This document shows positions 1-6,078 of a stretch of DNA of 6,173 nt, piece by piece. Each line of letters begins with the position of its first letter. Position 1 is the first letter of the stretch. The position numbers and the translations under genes are program-made. The stretch spans positions 1 through 6,173 of the forward strand of contig DROB01000258.1 of NCBI GenBank assembly GCA_011321985.1, given 5' to 3'. The notes beneath the pieces are model-generated. The model saw nothing but the letters and a program-made list of their open reading frames with translations. It was not told where the DNA came from and searched no databases. This DNA is from Gammaproteobacteria bacterium. GTDB taxonomy: Bacteria > Pseudomonadota > Gammaproteobacteria > SZUA-229.

Positions 1-116
1 AGGAGCAGCATGCCGGCCAACTGGGCCATGGCCTCCAGTTGCAACACTCCCGGCATCAACGGGCGCTCTGGGAAGTGCCCTTGAAAGAAGGGCTCATTGA
101 TGGTGACGTTGAGAGG
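1..116 (-). pseudogene. fabZ: FabZ-type 3-hydroxyacyl-ACP dehydratase, internal fragment lacking its 5' end
   Basis: Read on the minus strand from 110 down to 1, the frame gives 36 residues including NVTINEPFFQGHFPERP and MPGVLQLEAMAQ. These are the core of FabZ, the hot-dog-fold enzyme that dehydrates 3-hydroxyacyl-ACP in fatty acid synthesis. The catalytic His (in GHFP) and Glu (in LEAMAQ) are both present. FabZ proteins normally have about 45 residues before NVTINEPF, with a motif like LPHRFPFLLVDRV. Here the frame reaches a TAG stop at 119-117, only three codons upstream, and there is no start codon before the conserved core. The loss begins where the 179-bp repeat starts (112). The fragment is about 60% G+C by my count, richer than its surroundings. 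The wording of the motif (PLMPGVLQLEAMAQ) resembles FabZ domains of LpxC-FabZ fusions, so a fusion remnant is possible. The 3' part lies outside the window. FabZ identity is certain; that it is a broken gene rather than an assembly join is likely but unproven. Confidence 0.8.
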
Positions 117-290
117 CTACTTATTATCGTAAGGGTATTGCGACCGTTCTATCCACACCGGGCTAAACCTGTACGCCGTGGCATCGCGGAATAGATTCCG
201 CTCCTACAAGTGTGCGCACCATGGCATCACAAAATTTATTTCTGTAAATAGACACCCACCCGTAGTAGCGGTTTGCAAACCGCGATTGCC
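112..290. repeat. 179-bp direct repeat, copy 1
   Basis: This stretch matches 370-548 at a constant offset of 258 bases with no gaps. I count 8 mismatches in 179 positions (119, 142, 176, 194, 198, 254, 266 and 276), about 95.5% identity. The left edge is sharp: position 111 differs from 369, and FabZ-coding sequence stops here. The right edge fades after GATTGCC. The first 68 bases (112-179) are not REP sequence; the remaining 111 are a pair of inverted REP palindromes. It encodes no credible protein. Confidence 0.93.
180..290. repeat. REPIN/BIME-like inverted REP pair, copy 1
   Basis: There are two REP-type palindromes in opposite orientation. The first lies on the minus strand at 180-207: the GTAG box is at 207-204, and the perfect stem GCGGAAT / ATTCCGC is at 186-192 and 195-201 with a 2-base loop. 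The second lies on the plus strand at 262-290: GTAG is at 262-265, and the perfect stem GCGGTTT / AAACCGC is at 268-274 and 277-283. REPs that start with GTAG and pair in this way are known from many gammaproteobacteria and are associated with RAYT (TnpA-REP) transposases. No RAYT gene lies in this window. The plus-strand REP reads GTAGTAGCGG, a change from GTAGGAGCGG in copy 2. Confidence 0.8.
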
Positions 291-369
291 CACAGAGGAA
301 CGATACAGTTACGGTGAAAACCGATGATAAATATTCTGCATAAGCTTGAAAGCAATGGCACATCGAAAC

Positions 370-548
370 AGAGGCTGCTTATTATCGTAAGGGTATTGCA
401 ACCGTTCTATCCACACCGGGCTAAACCTGTACGGCGTGGCATCGCGGAATAAATTTCGCTCCTACAAGTGTGCGCACCATGGCATCACAAAATTTATTTC
501 TGTAAATAGACTCCCACCCGTAGGAGCGGTTTGTAAACCGCGATTGCC
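370..548. repeat. 179-bp direct repeat, copy 2
   Basis: This is the second copy of the repeat at 112-290, in the same orientation and separated from it by a 79-bp spacer (291-369) in which I see no gene or motif. Its non-REP part (370-437) includes a possible stem, CCACACCG at 411-418 with CGGCGTGG at 432-439 (7 of 8 pairs). Copy 1 carries a change at 176 that weakens this stem. The copy ends 84 bases beyond the stop codon of the response regulator gene (635-633). Confidence 0.93.
438..548. repeat. REPIN/BIME-like inverted REP pair, copy 2
   Basis: The minus-strand REP is at 438-465 (GTAG box at 465-462; arms 444-450 and 453-459, with one G-T mismatch compared with copy 1). The plus-strand REP is at 520-548 (GTAG at 520-523; perfect stem GCGGTTT / AAACCGC at 526-532 and 535-541, loop GT). 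It lies downstream of the response regulator gene. I see no classical hairpin plus T-run between 549 and 632, so these hairpins may be what ends or protects the 3' end of that transcript; that role is inference from the behaviour of REP elements elsewhere. Confidence 0.82.
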
Positions 549-632
549 TGCACTGGAATAACACCAATAGCCAGGTTTAATCACAGAGTGAAAAAGCACT
601 TACCGTAATGCAGGAGCCAGGGAAAACTCAGG

Positions 633-2810
633 CTAATGTTGCCAGTGTGAACCTTTGGTAGAGCCACTTTTACTGTCAGGTGTCGCATAAGGTTCCTGTA
701 TCAGCAGTTGTGAGATCACATCGGGTGGCAGAGGTTTACCGAACAGGAAGCCCTGGGCTTCACTGCAATCGATCTCACGCAGGTAGTCCAGCTGCACCTG
801 TGTCTCGACCCCTTCTGCTATCACATTCAGATCCAGTCCTTTTGCCATCGCAACGATGGTATTGATAATGGTATTGTCACCTTTGTTGATACGGCTTTCC
901 TTGAGGAAGGTACGATCAATTTTCAGTGTCTGAATCGGTAGCTTGTGCAGGTAACTTAATGAAGAGTAGCCGGTACCAAAGTCATCGATGGCGATGGTTA
1001 TGCCTTCGTGACTCAGCTCTTTCAGTTTTCGGATAACGCTATCCATATCGTCCATGATCGCATTTTCGGTTATCTCGAGCTCCAGACAGGAACCCGGGAG
1101 GTCGTAATCTTTTAATACGTTGAGAACATCGCTGACGATATATTCTTCCATCAATTGTCGAGCAGAGATGTTGATCGACATCCTGATCTCGGGCAGACCT
1201 GCTGTGCGCCATTGCTTGAGTTCAGCGCAGGCACTCTTTAAAACCCACATACCGATATCGATGATCATGCCACTCTCTTCAGCAAAAGGGATGAACTCGG
1301 CAGGTGAGACAGACCCGTGCTCAGGGTGGTCCCAGCGCAGCAGTGCTTCGACACCGACGATTTCGCCGGTACGCAGATTGATCTGTGGTTGATAGACCAG
1401 ATTAAACTCATCGTTGTCCAGTGCTTTGTGGATGCCTGTGTCCAGCGACAGTTTTTCGATATAGGGCACATTCATCTCATTGGAATAAAACTGGTAGCCA
1501 TTTTTGCCCTGGCCTTTTACGTGGTACATGGCGACATCAGCGTGTTTGATCAGGCTATCGATATTGTTGCCATCCTGCGGGTAAAGCGCGATACCGATGC
1601 TGGCACTGACATAGAGTTCGTGGCCATCTACGTTGAACGGTTTTTTCAGTGTGGAAGTAATCTTTTCGGCAAGCTTGCTGGCATCTTCGCGTTCGTTGTG
1701 GAGTTTGGGCAGCATCAGGGTGAATTCATCACCGCCAAAACGAGCCAGTGTATCTCCTTCGCGGATACAGTCTTTCAATCGAATGCTGACCTGTTGTAAC
1801 AGTTCGTCACCGATCATATGGCCAAGACTGTCATTGATATTTTTGAATCGATCGAGGTCGAGGAACATGACGGCAAGATGTTCATCATCGCGTTTTGCCT
1901 GACTGATAGCCAGGCTTAGACGATCGCGTAATAATGCACGGTTAGGTAATCTGGTTAACAGGTCGTGGTAGGCCTGGAAATTGATAGTCTCTTCTGCGAT
2001 CTTGCGTTCTGTCACATCACGGGCGACACCGTAGGTACCGGTGTAGTTGCTGCTCTTTTGCCCTTTCCCGGAGTACATGCCCATGGCGCTGAGTTCGATC
2101 GGCAAGGTCCGATTGGCAAAGTGACGTGAACTGCCATCGTTTTTACATTTCAGTCGTAGCTCGATATTTTTAGCCGCCCGGGTGCCGATACGGCGTTCAT
2201 TGAAGACATATTTTGCCTGTTCTATGTCATCGTGATGCACCAGGAAGGAATAATGTTTGCCGACGATCTCTTCTTTGCTGTAGCCAAGCAGGCTCTCGAT
2301 ACGTTCATTGATAAAGGTGAAATAGCCCTCATCATTCAGGATATAGATGATATCGGGAGAGGTGTTAACGATGTAACGGTGCAGGCGTTCGGATTCGGAG
2401 AGCTGTTGCTGCATGAAGATATTCTGTTTCTCCAGGCGTTTTTCTTTCAGCGCGTTATTGATGGTGATGATGAGTTCATCGGTGGCATAGGGCTTGCGTA
2501 AAAAGTCATATGCACCCTGTGTACAGGCATCTTTGGCGGCTTCGAATGAGGTTTCACCGCTGACGATGATCACCGATGTTTCGATGTTTTTCTCATTGAT
2601 ATGCGCCATTACCTCATGTCCGCTGACATAAGGCATATGCAGGTCCAGTAGCACCAGATCATAATTGTTCTGGTCAAGCTGGCATATTGCTTCCTGTCCG
2701 CCTATGGCGGTATTGGGATTGAAACCCCGGATAGACAGTAGATCTTTCAAACTTTTGAGTACGACGGGATCATCGTCGACTACGAGAATTTTCTGCTCAT
2801 TAATGCTCAT
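633..2810 (-). CDS. Response regulator with REC-PAS-GGDEF-EAL domains (bifunctional c-di-GMP enzyme candidate)
   Basis: This 725-residue cytoplasmic protein has four domains. REC (about 5-122) has acidic residues Asp12-Asp14, phospho-acceptor Asp56 in LLDLHMP, Ser84 and Lys106. PAS (about 143-270) ends in DVTERK. GGDEF (about 275-445) has the entry motif DLLTRLPNR, an intact GGDEF at 359-363 and an RxxD inhibitory site (REGD, 350-353) five residues before it. EAL (about 455-702) has EALLRW at 488-493, Asn547, Glu579, the DDFGTG loop at 609-614, Lys630, EGVET at 666-670 and QGFLFGKP at 686-693. All the residues I know to be needed for cyclase and phosphodiesterase activity are present, so either or both activities are possible; which dominates cannot be read from sequence. 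The ATG start is supported by AGAG placed 8 bases upstream, and by REC beginning at residue 5. It lies 111 bp downstream of the histidine kinase on the same strand, its likely phosphodonor. No membrane segment or signal peptide is seen. Confidence 0.95.
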   Translation of the reverse strand: MSINEQKILVVDDDPVVLKSLKDLLSIRGFNPNTAIGGQEAICQLDQNNYDLVLLDLHMPYVSGHEVMAHINEKNIETSVIIVSGETSFEAAKDACTQGAYDFLRKPYATDELIITINNALKEKRLEKQNIFMQQQLSESERLHRYIVNTSPDIIYILNDEGYFTFINERIESLLGYSKEEIVGKHYSFLVHHDDIEQAKYVFNERRIGTRAAKNIELRLKCKNDGSSRHFANRTLPIELSAMGMYSGKGQKSSNYTGTYGVARDVTERKIAEETINFQAYHDLLTRLPNRALLRDRLSLAISQAKRDDEHLAVMFLDLDRFKNINDSLGHMIGDELLQQVSIRLKDCIREGDTLARFGGDEFTLMLPKLHNEREDASKLAEKITSTLKKPFNVDGHELYVSASIGIALYPQDGNNIDSLIKHADVAMYHVKGQGKNGYQFYSNEMNVPYIEKLSLDTGIHKALDNDEFNLVYQPQINLRTGEIVGVEALLRWDHPEHGSVSPAEFIPFAEESGMIIDIGMWVLKSACAELKQWRTAGLPEIRMSINISARQLMEEYIVSDVLNVLKDYDLPGSCLELEITENAIMDDMDSVIRKLKELSHEGITIAIDDFGTGYSSLSYLHKLPIQTLKIDRTFLKESRINKGDNTIINTIVAMAKGLDLNVIAEGVETQVQLDYLREIDCSEAQGFLFGKPLPPDVISQLLIQEPYATPDSKSGSTKGSHWQH

Positions 2811-2826
2811 TTATATCACTCTGTGG

Positions 2827-2850
2827 TGTGAAAGTTACCCAACTTACACA
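2827..2850. promoter_or_regulatory. Inverted repeat upstream of the response regulator gene
   Basis: The arms TGTGAAAGTT (2827-2836) and AACTTACACA (2841-2850) pair at 9 of 10 positions around a 4-base centre, ACCC. The element sits 17-40 bases before the ATG at 2810 and just upstream of the ribosome binding site. It could be an operator or an mRNA hairpin in the leader. The TGTG...CACA ends resemble a CRP site superficially, but the arm spacing and inner bases do not fit one. An A/T-rich stretch lies just upstream (minus strand TAAAATAATAAT, about 2852-2863), which could carry a -10 element; I found no good -35. Confidence 0.4.
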
Positions 2851-2865
2851 TTATTATTTTAATTA

Positions 2866-2883
2866 GCACATTCCAGAGTGTGC
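2866..2883. promoter_or_regulatory. 18-bp imperfect palindrome in the kinase-regulator gap
   Basis: GCACATTCC followed directly by AGAGTGTGC forms a palindrome with 7 of 9 matching positions and no spacer. Its centre is 36 bases from the centre of the inverted repeat at 2827-2850. The symmetry suggests a protein-binding site, but an 18-bp match of this quality can occur by chance. Confidence 0.25.
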
Positions 2884-2921
2884 GTTTAGTGTCATTTAAT
2901 TTCTTAAAAATCAATCACTTG

Positions 2922-5111
2922 TTACTTGGGTAGCAGAATATGAAAACTGGTGCCTTTATCACTGCTACGACAACTGATTGATCCATGTAATTCGCCGACC
3001 AGATTCTTGACAATGGTTAAGCCAAGTCCAGCGTGATCATCTCCCTTGGTGGTTTCCACCGGTGAAAACAGCTGTGGCAGGATATCGGTACTTATGCCTG
3101 GTCCGTCGTCGGCAACAGAGAGCTCGATGTGCTCTTTGCCATCAACGTTTACATAGTCTTGAGTGTAGACCATAAGTTGGCCGTTTGCAGGAAGTGCCTC
3201 AACCGCATTTTTGACCAGGTTGGTGTAGATCTGTTTGAGGGCGTTGGCATTGCTCTGCAGAGTGTTTATCCGTTCATCCAGATCGAGTGAAATCTGGATA
3301 TTTTTACTGGTAAACAGCGAGGTCTGGAAGACATGAGAGAGATCGGCGATGATGGCATTGATGTCTACTGGCGAAGTTTCATCGGGCGAGGTTTCGGTTT
3401 CGGTGAGACCGTTGAGGATCTGGCTTATCCGCTCTATTTCTGATTTTATGGTCTGTACATCTTCCTGTGCCGGTTTGTCATCTTCCAGTTTGTAACCGAG
3501 GATACCGAGGTAGTTGTTCATGATACTCAGTGGGTTTCTGACCTCATGCAATACCTCACGGATCTTTTGTTCCAGCTGGCTGGTCTGGTCGTGAGGAGTG
3601 CCTTTATCCGTGCCCTGACTGACCAGATTAGTGACGCTGATGGTGTGCGCGATCTCATTGACGAAGCGCATCAATAGCGGCAGTTGTTTTGACAGGGTCT
3701 CATACTGTTTTTCATCGACACCGAGTATCAGGGTGCCAACCGCAGCATTATTCATCATCATGGGCAGGCACATCATCCCTGCCTGTTCGGTAATGCCGAT
3801 CAGTTGTCGGTCGATGATAGAGAGAGTATGGGTCTGGGCTTCGAGATCTTCAGCAAATGAGTGCTCGGCCTGTTTGTTCAATAGCGCATCGACCACCAGG
3901 CTGCGTCCCGGTTTGAGCGGGATGGATATATCTGCCAGTTGTGGTGGCTGGTTACTGGAAGAAACAGCATTGACTCTATCGTCGGTGGCATCGTATAAGA
4001 ACAGGATGCACTGGCTGATGCCGAACAGGATGTTGACATGTTGTGAGATGATGTTGAGCAGTGATTGTTTGTTCTCGTCGTGACCACTCTCCTGCGGGTT
4101 ATCATTATCGGCACTGTTGCGTGACAGGTGCTGATGGATGCCATCCAGCAGAGCGATATTTCTTACCTGTTCAGCAAGTTGCAGTTGTTTGAAATCGTCG
4201 CTGGCGATCTGCTGTTTGGTCGACTTGCCATCCATGCCATCGGTTGCGAGTAATATCTCCAGTGAGGCAGCGGTGCTCGTTACACGTTCCTGCGATTTTT
4301 CCAGGATCTCGAGTATCAGTGGTTTATCCAGGCCGAGTAATAGTTCGGCATCATCGAAGACCTGTTCATCTTCTTCTTTGAAATGGTTACAGGTGAGCAT
4401 GTTGGCCAGACTGATAATTTTCACCAGTGGGTGCGCATCACGGATGTGTTCAGCCTGTTCGTGGTGGTACAGGATAGCATCGTAGATAAAACTGTTGGCC
4501 CCGTGTTTCTTCAGTAACTCAGCCCCTACTTCCTGATGTGTGGTATCAAACTCATCTTGTTCGAGCGTATGAAAATAGTCATCCTCGCTCAGTTGAGCAA
4601 AGGTGGTCGTGTACTTATCGGGGTATGCTGTCTCCAGGACCAGCTGGCCGATATCATGTATAAGACCCGTGGTATATGCCTCATTAATATCTGCGTAGTC
4701 GCAATGTTTTGCGATGGACTGTGCCACGTTTGCGCAATACAGAGAATGTTGCCAGTGTTGTTTGAGAAACTCTGTTCGCTCGATACTGGTGCGTGAAAAA
4801 AATTGCTGGACCGTGGCGGTGACCGCGATGCCTTTTATGGTATTGATACCCAGTTGCTGTAATGTGCTCTCAGCAGACCGGGTGGCATTTATCTGGCGTG
4901 CATCCGGGTTGTTCTTATGGCACTGGTTCTGGTCGCAGACAGAATAAACACGCACGAACAGGCCGGGGTCCTGGCGCAGGATGGCCGCCAGGTCACTGAA
5001 AGAAAGTGTTTCATCATGGCAGATGTCGAGCAGTTGAAGCAAAACGTGCGGCAAACTGGGCAGTTTATCCACATCTGCCTTTTGCAGAATTTGTTTCGCT
5101 TTATTATTCAT
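2922..5111 (-). CDS. Soluble HDOD-GAF histidine kinase
   Basis: The predicted protein has 729 residues from ATG at 5111 (numbering from there). An HDOD domain (about 15-220) begins with KLPSLPHVL and retains an HD pair in GLIHDIGQLVL (152-153). After a helical stretch and a polar linker (about 330-350) comes a GAF-like domain (about 350-492, with AGMMCLPMM and VGTLILGVDE). The kinase core follows: H box with phospho-acceptor His522 in LHEVRNPLSIM, N box (IYTNLVKNAVEAL, Asn631 and Asn635), G1 DDGPGI (668-673), F box LFSPVETTKG and G2 GLGLTIV (695-701). All catalytic boxes are intact and no membrane segment is present, so it should sense a cytoplasmic signal. The frame extends six codons upstream to a TTG at 5129, but HDOD begins well after the ATG and neither start has a clear Shine-Dalgarno, so ATG is preferred. 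The gene precedes the response regulator on the same strand, the arrangement expected for a cognate pair. HDOD is a noncatalytic or poorly understood relative of HD hydrolases; its ligand here is unknown. Confidence 0.93.
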   Translation of the reverse strand: MNNKAKQILQKADVDKLPSLPHVLLQLLDICHDETLSFSDLAAILRQDPGLFVRVYSVCDQNQCHKNNPDARQINATRSAESTLQQLGINTIKGIAVTATVQQFFSRTSIERTEFLKQHWQHSLYCANVAQSIAKHCDYADINEAYTTGLIHDIGQLVLETAYPDKYTTTFAQLSEDDYFHTLEQDEFDTTHQEVGAELLKKHGANSFIYDAILYHHEQAEHIRDAHPLVKIISLANMLTCNHFKEEDEQVFDDAELLLGLDKPLILEILEKSQERVTSTAASLEILLATDGMDGKSTKQQIASDDFKQLQLAEQVRNIALLDGIHQHLSRNSADNDNPQESGHDENKQSLLNIISQHVNILFGISQCILFLYDATDDRVNAVSSSNQPPQLADISIPLKPGRSLVVDALLNKQAEHSFAEDLEAQTHTLSIIDRQLIGITEQAGMMCLPMMMNNAAVGTLILGVDEKQYETLSKQLPLLMRFVNEIAHTISVTNLVSQGTDKGTPHDQTSQLEQKIREVLHEVRNPLSIMNNYLGILGYKLEDDKPAQEDVQTIKSEIERISQILNGLTETETSPDETSPVDINAIIADLSHVFQTSLFTSKNIQISLDLDERINTLQSNANALKQIYTNLVKNAVEALPANGQLMVYTQDYVNVDGKEHIELSVADDGPGISTDILPQLFSPVETTKGDDHAGLGLTIVKNLVGELHGSISCRSSDKGTSFHILLPK

Positions 5112-5218
5112 TTTGTATGATGCTAACAACGTTTTTGTACATTAAAGGGTGCAGCAGACTGCGCGGTCCAGAACAGGCCTGTATCCGCTGGAAGTAAACG
5201 GCACTATGGCATATGCTC

Positions 5219-5263
5219 CATAAACAACTGATTATGCAATAATCATGCAAAAAGTGGTTTATG
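5219..5263. promoter_or_regulatory. Bipartite imperfect palindrome upstream of the kinase gene
   Basis: The outer arms CATAAACAACT (5219-5229) and AGTGGTTTATG (5253-5263) pair at 10 of 11 positions. Directly inside the left arm, GATTAT (5230-5235) pairs perfectly with ATAATC (5239-5244) around GCA. Eight bases (5245-5252) separate the inner and outer right arms. The element lies 108 bases or more before the kinase ATG, in a divergent control region, so an operator or activator site is the natural reading. It could also be a small structured transcript; nothing in the sequence decides. Confidence 0.4.
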
Positions 5264-5473
5264 TTTTATATTCAACGACTTAAGTAATCTGTTATTTATC
5301 AGAAAATCTAAAGTGTAAAAAATATAAACAAGAAAAATGCAGCAAGACAAGTTCTGGATTCTATCGGTTTGAAGGGGTAATTGATAGTTAAAGCCATCGC
5401 ATTTCGTCGCCTGACGCTCTGTGCATATGATCAGATAGAATTTGCTTCCGATTAAGGGTAGTCAATTTATCGC

Positions 5474-5502
5474 TTGCTTTGGAATGGGTTTAGCCGTCTA
5501 AT
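5474..5502 (+). promoter_or_regulatory. Candidate sigma-70-type promoter for the 5606 gene
   Basis: A -35-like TTGCTT (5474-5479, 3 of 6 to consensus) is followed by a 17-base spacer and a -10-like TCTAAT (5497-5502, 5 of 6). Transcription would start near 5509, giving a leader of roughly 97 bases before the TTG start at 5606. The -10 overlaps CCGTCTAA (5494-5501), which has a perfect inverted partner TTAGACGG at 5565-5572. Confidence 0.35.
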
Positions 5503-5599
5503 GAAAGTCGGTCGCTGTATGATCCTGATTTGTTATGGTTTGTCCCTGGCTGATCGCCCTGTTGTTAGACGGTGCGGGCCAAGGGGTAGGGAAAGATAA
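5501..5599 (+). other. Small open frame in the leader of the 5606 gene, status uncertain
   Basis: ATG at 5501 opens 32 codons (beginning MKVGRCMILICYG, ending GPRGRER), with a second in-frame ATG at 5519. The TAA ends 6 bases before the TTG of the next gene. No clear ribosome binding site precedes either ATG. If the promoter at 5474-5502 is real, only the 5519 ATG would be inside the transcript. Its tail overlaps the purine-rich stretch that may serve as the downstream ribosome binding site, so translation here could influence the next gene. It may equally be chance, as a frame this short needs no selection. Confidence 0.15.
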
Positions 5600-5605
5600 T
5601 AGATA

Positions 5606-6058
5606 TTGAAACTTCATAAGCAAAATAAAACAGTGTTAAACGCGGAAGACAAATTTAGTCAGGCTCGCGACACTTCCCTTTCGCTCAAAAATACAGACTC
5701 GCTTGATCTGGAGCAACTCGGAGAGCTCGCGATTGAAGTGCTTAATGATAAAAATCTTGAAGTCAGTAAAGTGCGTCCTTTTTTCTGGTCGCTGGTCGAA
5801 GCCTATGTCGACCGTTTTCATCTGTACCCTTTCGATATCAACAAGGCATTGTTCAGCTATCTCGAATTGAATGATTATCCCGAAAAGACCGTCCGGAAAC
5901 TCGTGGAACAACTGGAGACACAGTTCGAACAGGTGCATGGTCGTTCACTGCGAAAACCTGCCCGGCTACCGGATCAAAAACACGTACAGGGTGATGAGAT
6001 AAAAGACCTGCATGATAGCCTCAGGTATGCTGCCATGGTGGCCGATATAGACAAGTGA
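5606..6058 (+). CDS. Unrecognised small soluble protein, 150 aa
   Basis: I do not recognise this protein. It has a polar N-terminus (about 1-32), then a probably helical region (about 33-118) with segments such as LEQLGELAIEVLND, RPFFWSLVEAYVDRF and KTVRKLVEQLETQF, and a charged tail ending AMVADIDK. There is no signal peptide, membrane segment or cysteine. The start must be TTG at 5606 or GTG at 5633, because a TAG stop lies at 5600-5602. TTG is preferred since a purine-rich stretch (GGGGTAGGGAAAG, 5583-5595) lies upstream, while GTG has nothing comparable. The gene is divergent from the histidine kinase and convergent with the next gene, 20 bp away. A 100-codon frame runs antisense at 5636-5938, but the plus-strand reading is longer and has a more ordinary amino acid mix. 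Its size and helical character would suit an adaptor or regulatory partner; this is only inference from position. Confidence 0.72.
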   Translation: MKLHKQNKTVLNAEDKFSQARDTSLSLKNTDSLDLEQLGELAIEVLNDKNLEVSKVRPFFWSLVEAYVDRFHLYPFDINKALFSYLELNDYPEKTVRKLVEQLETQFEQVHGRSLRKPARLPDQKHVQGDEIKDLHDSLRYAAMVADIDK

Positions 6059-6078
6059 CGGGCAGGCAGGTACAGGAT

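Larger units (their letters stand above)
5112..5605. other. Divergent intergenic region, 494 bp
   Basis: This region separates the kinase gene (leftward) from the unidentified gene (rightward). The kinase-side part holds a short palindrome, ACAGGCCTGT (5173-5182), nested between TCCAG (5167-5171) and CTGGA (5188-5192), and a larger imperfect palindrome at 5219-5263. Positions about 5260-5340 are strongly A/T-rich, as expected for promoters or upstream-activating DNA. The rightward part contains a sigma-70-like promoter (5474-5502) and a small open frame (5501-5599). I saw no tRNA, no recognisable riboswitch, and no conserved protein fragment on either strand. No convincing leftward promoter for the kinase could be picked by eye. 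Confidence 0.6.

Noticed and set aside
163..363. 66-codon frame on the minus strand across the repeat region
   Set aside because: It runs through REP palindromes and the unique spacer, has no protein-like composition, and the corresponding stretch in copy 2 is not preserved as the same gene.
112..548. CRISPR array
   Set aside because: There are only two repeats, each 179 bp with internal palindromes, and one 79-bp spacer; this is not CRISPR architecture.
586..600. Rho-independent terminator after the response regulator gene
   Set aside because: On the minus strand AGTG and CACT flank a T-rich loop, giving only a 4-bp stem with no following T-run.
1317..1799. 160-codon plus-strand frame
   Set aside because: It is antisense to the GGDEF and EAL domains of the response regulator, which carries clear conserved motifs in its own frame.
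2827..2850. CRP-type binding site
   Set aside because: The outer TGTG and CACA fit superficially, but the spacing between half-sites and the inner bases do not match the CRP consensus.
3631..4083. 150-codon plus-strand frame
   Set aside because: It is antisense to the kinase GAF region and rich in Ser and Cys, as shadow frames of this gene are.
5112..5142. TTG at 5129 as kinase start, and a 12-codon frame from ATG at 5142
   Set aside because: Neither has a ribosome binding site; the TTG adds only six residues outside the HDOD domain, and the 12-codon frame is too short to support.
5500..5605. c-di-GMP riboswitch in the leader of the 5606 gene
   Set aside because: It was considered because of the neighbouring c-di-GMP enzyme, but I find none of the conserved GEMM sequence blocks.
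5636..5938. 100-codon minus-strand frame opposite the 5606 gene
   Set aside because: It is shorter than the plus-strand frame and has an unusual Phe/Ile/Cys-rich composition; the plus-strand reading looks like a normal soluble protein.
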